A stretch of DNA of 64,000 nucleotides from assembly GCA_963779685.1 (NCBI GenBank), contig CAVZZG010000003.1, positions 620,001 to 684,000 on the forward strand, read 5' to 3'. Position numbers and translations under genes: made by a program. This stretch comes from CAVZZG01 sp963779685 (GTDB taxonomy: Bacteria > Actinomycetota > Thermoleophilia > Gaiellales > F1-60-MAGs149). The notes under the pieces are model-generated. The model searched no databases. It had not been told where the DNA came from and worked only from the letters and a program-made list of their open reading frames with translations. Positions 8,052-14,704 of the stretch are shown one piece after another (the first letter of the stretch is position 1; the number at the start of each line of letters is the position of its first letter).

Positions 8052-8314
8052 TAGCTCGCCAGCCGAAGGCCGCGAATCTCGGCGACCGCGCGGTCTCGCT
8101 CGAACTCGTGCCGGCGCCGGTCGTGAGCGAGCTGGGCCATCGTGCGGCGCAACCGCCGCCAGGCGAGCGACTCGCTCTGCTCGTACACGTCGGACGCGAC
8201 GCCGCGGATCGTCAGCAGGTACTCGTCCCAGGCTTCGCGCTCGCGGGCCGCGATCTCCTGTAGACGGGTCGTGAACCAGTTCTCGACTTCGCTGAGTGTC
8301 CGGGGCTCTGGCAT
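8051..8314 (-). CDS. Small helical protein (87 residues), first gene of the sugar-transferase operon
   Basis: I do not recognise this family. The 87-residue product is almost entirely predicted helix, rich in Arg and Glu (for example LQEIAAREREAWDEYL), with no membrane segment, and could form a coiled-coil adaptor. The ATG at 8314 follows a clear AGGAGG at a spacing of about 7. It is divergent from the FapA gene and shares a roughly 150-base promoter region with it. Coupling to the next gene is by TAATG. Confidence 0.65.
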   Translation of the reverse strand: MPEPRTLSEVENWFTTRLQEIAAREREAWDEYLLTIRGVASDVYEQSESLAWRRLRRTMAQLAHDRRRHEFERDRAVAEIRGLRLAS

Positions 8315-8431
8315 CGGAACCTCCTGCGGGCGCCTTCCATGGCGGCACCGTCTAGTCCTCAATCGGCATGGTCACGATGGGGCATGAGGGCCGTTCGGCC
8401 CATCTCCCTGCGGGGCGGTGCCGTGTCAGGC

Positions 8432-8459
8432 TTGAGGGCCGCCCCTCTCGCGCCGATAG
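8432..8459 (+). promoter_or_regulatory. Candidate sigma-28 promoter of the fapA gene (leaderless)
   Basis: GCCGATAG at 8452-8459 matches the sigma-28 -10 consensus at 7 of 8 positions. A recognisable TAAA is absent; TTGAG at 8432-8436 lies at the right distance. Transcription would start at about 8466-8468, on the GTG start codon at 8467, predicting a leaderless mRNA. The -35 weakness keeps this tentative. Confidence 0.4.
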
Positions 8460-8466
8460 ACGAGCC

Positions 8467-10110
8467 GTGCAGCACAACCAGGATGGCAGCGCTGCGGTCG
8501 TCGGCGGAGTCCTCACCGTCACGCCGCCCGAAGGGACCGGCCGTCCAGCGGTGATCCGTTGCGAGGACGGCGTGGTGCTGTCCGAGGACGGCCGCTCCGC
8601 GCACGTCGCAGACGTCGCGCCGCAGCTCACCGTCCACGTCGAGGTCGCGCGCGACGAGCTGCTGGCGACCGTTTCCGTCGAGCGCGCCCCGGGGGCGCGC
8701 TACCGGCTCGCGGACCAGCCTGCGGGTCCATCGATCCTGATCCGAAAGACTCTCGCCGAGCGCATCCCGTGCCCCGAGCCGACGCTCGGCGATCTCTACG
8801 CGGCGCTGACCGCCCACGGCGTCGTCGACGGCATCGACCACGACGCCCTCCAGCGGCTTGCCCGTGGCGAGTTCGGCACGCTCCCCGTGGCCCGGGGAAC
8901 GAGCCGGATCCCGCCCGAGCACGCCCGAGTGCAGGTCCTCCAGGTCGTCGATGCGTCGGGCGACCGGTACGTCCGGGCCGGCACCGAACTCGCCCGGATC
9001 GAGGCGGCGAAGCCCGGCACGCCGGGCCACACCGTGACCGGCCGGCCGCTGCCTGTCGAGGAACCCCGCGCCCCCGACCTCGGGTTCGGCGAGGGTGTGG
9101 CGATCGAGCTCGGCGGGAGCGTCGTGGCGACCACCGACGGCCACGCGCACATCGTCGACGGTGTTCTGTCCGTGGCGCCCGCGCTGCGCCTGCCGGCCAT
9201 CCAGGGCCGCGACGGCGAGGTGTCGAGCCCGGGGTCGATCGAGGTCACCGGCAGCATCGAGGACGGGGCTCTCGTGCGCGCGCGGCGGTCGATCGCGGTC
9301 GGCGAGTTCGTGCGCCACGCCACCCTCGATGCAGGGTTCTCGATCCGGATCGCGGGCGGCGCGTTCGATGCCGCCCTACGCGCGGGTCACACGATCGCGG
9401 CGCTCGCCCGGCTCACGGAACTCGTCGCGCCGCTCGCCCACGACGTGGCACGCGTCGAGGCCGGCGTCGAGCAACTCGTGGCCGCCAGCGAGAACGCCGG
9501 CCGAAGCCTCCACCCCGTGCGTGCCCTCGGGATGGTGCTCGAGCGGATCGCGCCGGAGCTCGAGCCGAACATCCGCCGTGCGCTGGCAGAGGCCGACCGG
9601 GAACGCGGCACGGTGCCCCACGACGTGCTCACCGCTCTGCGCGGCGCGCACGTCGACTTCGACGCGATGCGGAGCGGCAAGTACCCCGTCGACGGCCTCG
9701 GCGCGATCGGTCAGACCTTCGCGCGAGAGGCCGACCGGCTGCACCAGCTGACCGCGGTGCCCGCCGAGGTCCGTGCCGGCCTTCTGCAGAAGTGCGAACT
9801 CGACGTCGTCGGCGCGGTCGTCGTCACCGGCAAGGGCGTGATCGACTCCACCGTCGCCGTGCTCGGTTCGATCGAGGTGCTGTCGCCCGACGCGATCTTC
9901 CGCGGCGGCCGGCTCAGGCTCGACGGCACCGGCGAGATCACCGAGCTCGCCCCGGGCGCCGGTGGGCTCGAGGTCGACCTCGCACCCGGATCGACGCTCG
10001 AGGCGAGGACGATTCAGCCCGGTGTCATCCTGAACCTGCCCGACGAGACTCGGCGGGTCTCGCGTCTCATCACCGAAGCTCGCATCACCGCCGACCCGCT
10101 GGCGGCGTAG
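8467..10110 (+). CDS. DUF342 / FapA-family polymer-forming protein
   Basis: DUF342/FapA proteins have a beta-solenoid of V-x-G-x-I/V repeats and are linked to flagellar assembly or surface polymers in several bacteria. From the GTG at 8467 the product is 547 residues. The FapA N-terminal region (with TPGHTVTGRPLPVEEP and a DGHAHIVDGVLSV strand) precedes solenoid turns near residues 240-300 (GSIEVTGSIEDGALVRARRS). A helical hairpin follows (about 310-440), then more turns (VVGAVVVTGKGVIDSTVAV). In-frame sequence upstream of the GTG is Arg-rich and noncoding-like. Its sigma-28-like -10 box and closeness to the flagellar operon suggest a motility role, which is inference. Confidence 0.85.
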   Translation: MQHNQDGSAAVVGGVLTVTPPEGTGRPAVIRCEDGVVLSEDGRSAHVADVAPQLTVHVEVARDELLATVSVERAPGARYRLADQPAGPSILIRKTLAERIPCPEPTLGDLYAALTAHGVVDGIDHDALQRLARGEFGTLPVARGTSRIPPEHARVQVLQVVDASGDRYVRAGTELARIEAAKPGTPGHTVTGRPLPVEEPRAPDLGFGEGVAIELGGSVVATTDGHAHIVDGVLSVAPALRLPAIQGRDGEVSSPGSIEVTGSIEDGALVRARRSIAVGEFVRHATLDAGFSIRIAGGAFDAALRAGHTIAALARLTELVAPLAHDVARVEAGVEQLVAASENAGRSLHPVRALGMVLERIAPELEPNIRRALAEADRERGTVPHDVLTALRGAHVDFDAMRSGKYPVDGLGAIGQTFAREADRLHQLTAVPAEVRAGLLQKCELDVVGAVVVTGKGVIDSTVAVLGSIEVLSPDAIFRGGRLRLDGTGEITELAPGAGGLEVDLAPGSTLEARTIQPGVILNLPDETRRVSRLITEARITADPLAA

Positions 10111-10112
10111 CC

Positions 10113-10139
10113 TCAATCCGCCGCAAGGCGGTGGATTGA
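10113..10139. terminator. Hairpin 3: bidirectional terminator between convergent genes
   Basis: Arms 10113-10124 and 10128-10139 form a 12-bp stem (one G-U) with an AAG loop. It fits exactly between the stop of the fapA gene (ends 10110) and the stop of the convergent repeat-protein gene (10143). There is no long T-tract. The core sequence is shared with hairpins 1 and 2. Confidence 0.7.
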
Positions 10140-10142
10140 CGC

Positions 10143-10826
10143 TCAGGCCAGCTCGCCGTCCAGCTTGACCTCGACGCCCTGGGAGACGAGGCGCTCGCGG
10201 AGCAGGAACTGGAAGGTCGACCAGGCACCGCGGCGGGAGTCGAACATCCGGTAGACCTGCCACTCGGTGAGCATGTTGATGTCGCTGCGACGGGCCTCGG
10301 CCCAGTCCGCGAACTTCGGCAGCCGGCCGATCTGGGCCGCCAGCAGCACCCCCTGGTCGAGCGCGCGGTCGAGCCGCTCCTCACCGACGGCGACGTCGAA
10401 GCCGGCCTCGCGGAGCGCGTTCGTGAGCGAGCCGAAGGTGTGCCAGTACAGCGACTTGGACGGCATGCTGCCGCGGCGGGCCTCGATGTCCTTGGCGGTC
10501 GGCACCCGGCCGAGCTCGTCGCCGAGCGCGCGGAGCAGGCGCACCAGCTCCTCGCGGGTGGCAAAGCGCCGCGGCACGAGGCCGGCCTGGCGCTTGGCCG
10601 CGTTCCACGAGCCGAAGTGCTCGATGACGGTCTGGGGATGCACCGTCGTCTCCCGATCGGCCTCGAACTCCCGCATCGTGGGCGACTTGCCGAGCCGCTG
10701 GGCACACGCGCGCAACTGCTCGAGGATCTGGGCGTCCGAGTACCGCTTGCGCATGCCCGCCTGGAACTGGGCGAGCCGATCCTGATCGATGTTCTCCAGT
10801 GCTGAGAAGACCGTCTTCTCTCGCAT
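10143..10826 (-). CDS. DNA-binding protein made of homing-endonuclease-associated repeats
   Basis: The 227-residue product is built of two clear and one degenerate copies of the homing-endonuclease-associated repeat (HNR), a helical DNA-binding unit. Repeat 1 (about residues 20-77) contains LGKSPTMREFEAD and FGSWNAAKRQAGLVP. Repeat 2 (about 78-136) contains LGRVPTAKDIEARRG and FGSLTNALREAGF. Repeat 3 (about 140-205) has IGRLPKFADWAEARR. There is no HNH or other nuclease domain, so it is more likely a transcription factor. ATG at 10826 has GAGGAG 9 bases upstream. It converges on fapA and lies near flagellar genes, but its targets are unknown. Confidence 0.75.
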   Translation of the reverse strand: MREKTVFSALENIDQDRLAQFQAGMRKRYSDAQILEQLRACAQRLGKSPTMREFEADRETTVHPQTVIEHFGSWNAAKRQAGLVPRRFATREELVRLLRALGDELGRVPTAKDIEARRGSMPSKSLYWHTFGSLTNALREAGFDVAVGEERLDRALDQGVLLAAQIGRLPKFADWAEARRSDINMLTEWQVYRMFDSRRGAWSTFQFLLRERLVSQGVEVKLDGELA

Positions 10827-10894
10827 CCCGATCGCCTCCTCGGTCGCCGGAAGATCGCCAGATCCCGACGAGCGTGTTGATCCTCTGAACGAAG

Positions 10895-10922
10895 AGCATA
10901 TATCACTTCCAATGGATTGCAA
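10895..10922 (-). promoter_or_regulatory. Sigma-70-type promoter for the repeat-protein gene
   Basis: On the minus strand TTGCAA (10917-10922) and TATGCT (10895-10900) are separated by 16 bases, in an AT-rich patch unusual for this genome. Transcription would begin about 60 bases before the ATG at 10826. Confidence 0.45.
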
Positions 10923-11056
10923 TACCCTGAGTTGAAATTCGTACTCGCCAAGACGGAAAGACACCCAGAGGCTTGATGTGGATCGAGCGTACGCGCCCGC
11001 GCGGGATGCGGTGCGCCTGCCACGATGCACATCAGGCCTCTAGTACCTTCCGGGCG

Positions 11057-12415
11057 ATGTCCCTGTTCGCCGCCAAGGTCGCGGTTGCCCGTGCCACGGG
11101 CGCGCTGTCGCGGCGTGCCGGACGCGGCGGCGGCACGACCTTGCCCGGCAAGGTCCTCGTCCGGCTCGAACCCGACGCACTCGACCGGCTCGCCCGGCGC
11201 CTGCCCGATGGCGTGGTCGTCCTGTCCGCCACGAACGGCAAGACGACCACCGCGGCGATGGCGGCGACCATCCTCGAGCCCGATCGCGTCCTGGCCCGCA
11301 ACGCGAGCGGTGCGAATCTCGTCTCGGGTGTCGCGAGCGCCATGGTCGATGCTCCGCTTGCTGCCCGGATGGGCCTCTTCGAGGTCGACGAGGCCGCGCT
11401 CCCCGAGGTCGCGTCGAGGATGCGGCCGCGGACACTGCTGCTGGCAAACCTCTTCCGCGATCAGCTCGACCGGTACGGCGAGCTCGAGCTGATCGCGTCG
11501 CGGTGGCGCACGCTGCTGACCGCCACCGACCGCAGCGTGCGGCTGATCGTCAACGCCGACGACGTCCTCGTCGCATCGCTCGCCGACGACAGGGCCGCGA
11601 TCCGCTTCGGCATCGACGACCCCCGCCATGCGCTGCCCGAGCTCCAGCACGCGGCCGACTCGATCACCTGTCCGTGCGGGACGCCGCTGGTCTTCCGGGC
11701 CGTCTACCTCGGCCACCTCGGCGACTACGAGTGCCCGGCGTGCGGCCGGTCGCGCGGACGCCTCGACGTCGCCGGGCGCGAGATCGAGCTCCTGGGCCTC
11801 TCCGGGTCGCAGTTCCGGCTCGACACACCGGACGGCTCGGCCGTCGTCCGGCTGTCGCTCCCCGGCATCTACAACGTGTACAACGCGGTCGCGGCAGCCG
11901 CGCTGGCCTGGTCGCTGGGCGTGCCCGCCGGGGTGACGGCAGACCGGCTGGCGACGTTCCGCGCCGCGTTCGGACGGTTCGAGCACCTGATCGCCGGCGG
12001 CACCGACCTGGTGCTGCTGCTGATCAAGAACCCGGCCGGAGCGAACGAGGCGCTGCGCGCGCTGGACTCGGCGATCGACGGCGCAACCCTGATGCTGGCC
12101 CTCAACGACGGCATCGCCGATGGACGCGATGTGTCATGGATCTGGGACGTCGACTTCGAGCTGTCCCTCCCCCGCGCCGGCCACGTGATCTGCAGCGGAC
12201 GGCGGGCCGCCGACATGGCTCTGCGTGCGCTCTACGCCGGAGTCGATCGCGACCGGATCGAGGTGCAGGACGACCTCGAGCACGCCCTGGATCGCACCAT
12301 CGCCCTGGGCGGAGAGGCCGCCTACGTGCTGCCGACGTACACGGCGATGCTCGAGCTGCAGCGGATCGCCACGGCCCGCGCCATGACCCGGCCCTACTGG
12401 GAGACGCGCACGTGA
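11057..12415 (+). CDS. murT: Lipid II isoglutaminyl synthase, MurT subunit
   Basis: MurT with GatD amidates the D-Glu of lipid II to D-isoglutamine at the cytoplasmic face, using ATP and glutamine-derived ammonia. From the ATG at 11057 the product is 452 residues. The Mur-ligase ATP motif SATNGKTTT is at residues 58-65, a Cys4 zinc ribbon (Cys205, 207, 226, 229) is inserted in the middle domain as is characteristic of MurT, and a DUF1727 C-terminal domain follows. In-frame codons upstream of 11057 were rejected as they have no RBS and are Arg/Cys-rich. Its stop overlaps gatD. Confidence 0.95.
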   Translation: MSLFAAKVAVARATGALSRRAGRGGGTTLPGKVLVRLEPDALDRLARRLPDGVVVLSATNGKTTTAAMAATILEPDRVLARNASGANLVSGVASAMVDAPLAARMGLFEVDEAALPEVASRMRPRTLLLANLFRDQLDRYGELELIASRWRTLLTATDRSVRLIVNADDVLVASLADDRAAIRFGIDDPRHALPELQHAADSITCPCGTPLVFRAVYLGHLGDYECPACGRSRGRLDVAGREIELLGLSGSQFRLDTPDGSAVVRLSLPGIYNVYNAVAAAALAWSLGVPAGVTADRLATFRAAFGRFEHLIAGGTDLVLLLIKNPAGANEALRALDSAIDGATLMLALNDGIADGRDVSWIWDVDFELSLPRAGHVICSGRRAADMALRALYAGVDRDRIEVQDDLEHALDRTIALGGEAAYVLPTYTAMLELQRIATARAMTRPYWETRT

Positions 12416-13146
12416 TCACGATCGTGCCGATCTATCCGGAGCTGCTGTCGATCTACGCCGACCGCGGCAACGTCCGCGTCCTGGAACAACGCGCCCGCTG
12501 GCGGGGGCTCGACGTCCGGGTCGCGCCGATCGGCCTCGGCGATCCGCTCGATCCATCGGCGGCCGACGTGATCCTGCTCGGAGGCGGCCAGGATCGCGAC
12601 CAGCTGCTGGTCGCGGGCGCCCTTCGCGGGCTCACCCCGGCGATCCGCGCCGCGCTGGCCGACGGCGCCGCCCTGCTCGCCGTGTGCGGCGGCTACCAGC
12701 TGCTCGGCCACCGCTACCGCGGCCACCAGGGCGACGAGATGGAAGGCACCGGCCTGGTCGACCTGGAGACCGTCGCAGGCCCCACGCGCCTGATCGGCAA
12801 CATCCTCGTCACCTGCACGGTGGATGGCCTGCACCGCGAGCTCGTCGGCTTCGAGAACCACGCCGGCCGCACGCACCTCGGGCCCGGCCTCGAGCCGCTC
12901 GGCCAGGTGGTGGCCGGGGCAGGCAACAACGGCGAGGACGGCACCGAGGGCTGCATCCAGGGACGCATCGTCGGTACCTACGTCCACGGCCCGTTGCTGC
13001 CGAAGAATCCGTGGCTCGCCGACCAGCTGATCGCGTGGGCGCTCGACCGCCGCGGCGGGCCCGCCGAGCTGGAACCGCTCGACGACGTCCTCGAGCGGCG
13101 GGCCGCCGCAGGTGCAGCGGCGATCGCGCGCGCCGAGCGCCGCTGA
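12412..13146 (+). CDS. gatD: Lipid II isoglutaminyl synthase, GatD glutaminase subunit
   Basis: GatD is the glutamine amidotransferase that feeds ammonia to MurT. The 244-residue product is a CobQ-like class I amidotransferase. The nucleophile Cys92 lies in AVCGGYQLLG and the catalytic His192 in GTYVHGPLLPKNP. The GTG start at 12412 overlaps the murT stop as GTGA, giving tight co-translation of the two subunits, as in other Gram-positives. Family length is normal. Confidence 0.95.
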   Translation: MITIVPIYPELLSIYADRGNVRVLEQRARWRGLDVRVAPIGLGDPLDPSAADVILLGGGQDRDQLLVAGALRGLTPAIRAALADGAALLAVCGGYQLLGHRYRGHQGDEMEGTGLVDLETVAGPTRLIGNILVTCTVDGLHRELVGFENHAGRTHLGPGLEPLGQVVAGAGNNGEDGTEGCIQGRIVGTYVHGPLLPKNPWLADQLIAWALDRRGGPAELEPLDDVLERRAAAGAAAIARAERR

Positions 13147-13185
13147 TCGATCTGGACAGGCCGGCCGACCCTACCCGGCAGCGCC

Positions 13186-14106
13186 TCAGGTTCCCGTCGT
13201 ACGCCCGCCCGGGGGGCGCGCGTCGCGGCCCGGGCACAGCAACGGGTCTTCCATCGGGCATCGCTGCAGTTCGCTGGGAATCGCACGCAGGAGGGCGAGC
13301 CTCAGGACGGTGTCCCCTCCGTCGGGCCAGCCGTTGTACGACTCGATCACGATCACGACGTTGGCGTCACGGACCACGCCGACCTGGTATCGGTTCGGGA
13401 CCCACTCGTGGGTGATGACGTCGCGGTAGCGGCGGCCCTGCGGTGCTTGCCCGCCGAACGCTTCATCAGCCGGCCAGCCCACCAGGTTCGTGCCATCCGT
13501 GATGGTGAACGCCAGCCCGTGCCGTCGGGAGCAGCCCGCGAACTGGTTCCTGACATCGGCGAACGCGCGTGTCGCGGCCGTTGCATCGTCGTAGCGGAGC
13601 ACGTACTCGTTCAAGTTCGATTTGCCGGGGTGGCCCCAGCCCGACGACCGGAACTCGGTGGCCCCCAACTGGCGGGCGTCGGTGATGCACTGACTCAGCT
13701 GATGCGGCTGGGCGAGGGTGCGGGGCAAGAACTTGCGGACGACTGCACGGAAATTCACGCGCCATCCGTTCAGGGACGCCCAGTCCCGCGTGGTCGGGAA
13801 CGGGCGCGGTGCGAGGGCGGTGAACGCCCTCGGGATCGGCCGGGGACCCGGCGGCGTGACCGGCTGAGGTTGCGACGCGGGATGGCGCGCGACGACCAGG
13901 GCGATGGCCACGACCAGCACCAGGCCGAGCGCGATCGCCGTCAGGACGAGCCGGCCCGGCCGCCAGCGCGCGGTCGACGGGGCATCCTGCTGCCACCGCG
14001 CCGCGGCGCGCGCCACGACCGTGTCACGGGTCGCCATCACCCGATCGGGCGCCTGCTCGGCCGCAGGGGCGGCGCGCCGGACTCGGGCTTCCAGGTCAGC
14101 GCTCAT
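13186..14106 (-). CDS. Single-pass membrane protein coupled to an ECF sigma factor (candidate anti-sigma/sensor)
   Basis: I do not recognise a named family. The 306-residue product has a charged, Ala-rich cytoplasmic N-terminus (about 1-50), one membrane helix (RLVLTAIALGLVLVVAIALV, about 55-75), a Pro-rich linker and an extracellular domain of about 200 residues with four Cys that could form two disulfides. The ATG at 14106 overlaps the end of the sigma-factor gene by 11 bases. Position and topology suggest an anti-sigma factor or signal receptor, although no classical zinc-binding anti-sigma motif (HxxxCxxC) is visible. Confidence 0.7.
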   Translation of the reverse strand: MSADLEARVRRAAPAAEQAPDRVMATRDTVVARAAARWQQDAPSTARWRPGRLVLTAIALGLVLVVAIALVVARHPASQPQPVTPPGPRPIPRAFTALAPRPFPTTRDWASLNGWRVNFRAVVRKFLPRTLAQPHQLSQCITDARQLGATEFRSSGWGHPGKSNLNEYVLRYDDATAATRAFADVRNQFAGCSRRHGLAFTITDGTNLVGWPADEAFGGQAPQGRRYRDVITHEWVPNRYQVGVVRDANVVIVIESYNGWPDGGDTVLRLALLRAIPSELQRCPMEDPLLCPGRDARPPGGRTTGT

Positions 14107-14623
14107 GCGCCACCCCCTCAATGCCGAGGCGGAGATCATCGAGGCCGCGCGCAAGCCGCGAGCTCGCCGTGCCGACCGGGATCTCGAGGAGCTCCGCGAT
14201 CGCCGGGAGAGAGAGGTCGGCCCAGAAGCGCAGCGCGACCACTACTCGCCGATCGAGCGGCAGCTGCGCGACCGCCGCGCGGATCTCCGGGTCAGCGCCC
14301 GACGATCCCGCGTCCGCCAACTCGGCGACCCCGTCCAACGACGACGATCTCCGCTCGCGGCGCAGCACGTCGATGGCGCGGTTGACCGCGATCCGGTGCA
14401 GCCAGCAGCCGAAGCTGTCGGCGGGCGTGCACCGGTCGAGCGCGTCGATCGCCCGCAGCCACGCATCCGCCGCGACATCCTCCGCCTCCGCCGGCGACCC
14501 GAGCACCGCGACGGCCGCCCGCCAGGCGCCCTGCCAGTGCCGGTCGTACAACGTCCCGGCCGCCCGGGAGTCGCCGGCCAGGACCCTGGCGACCAGCTTC
14601 GCATCGGAGGCGCGGTCGATCAT
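14096..14623 (-). CDS. ECF-type RNA polymerase sigma factor
   Basis: The 175-residue product is a group IV (ECF) sigma factor. Region 2 spans about residues 15-85, with the -10-binding segment DVAADAWLRAIDAL and FGCWLHRIAVNRAIDVLRRE. Region 4 spans about 112-165, with LPLDRRVVVALRFWADLSL and a helix-turn-helix IAELLEIPVGTASSRLARGL. The ATG at 14623 has no strong RBS. It is co-transcribed with the membrane protein at 13186, a usual sigma/anti-sigma arrangement. No target promoter could be identified. Confidence 0.92.
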   Translation of the reverse strand: MIDRASDAKLVARVLAGDSRAAGTLYDRHWQGAWRAAVAVLGSPAEAEDVAADAWLRAIDALDRCTPADSFGCWLHRIAVNRAIDVLRRERRSSSLDGVAELADAGSSGADPEIRAAVAQLPLDRRVVVALRFWADLSLPAIAELLEIPVGTASSRLARGLDDLRLGIEGVAHER

Positions 14624-14704
14624 GCCAGGACTACGAATGAGCGGGGGCGAAACGATCCCGGCCCCCGCCGGCCCAGAGGCTCGCTGCTCACGCCGGCCTG
14701 ACCC

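Noticed and set aside
10143..10826. Homing endonuclease or mobile intron
   Set aside because: Only the associated DNA-binding repeats are present; no HNH or LAGLIDADG nuclease motif and no intron/intein boundaries.
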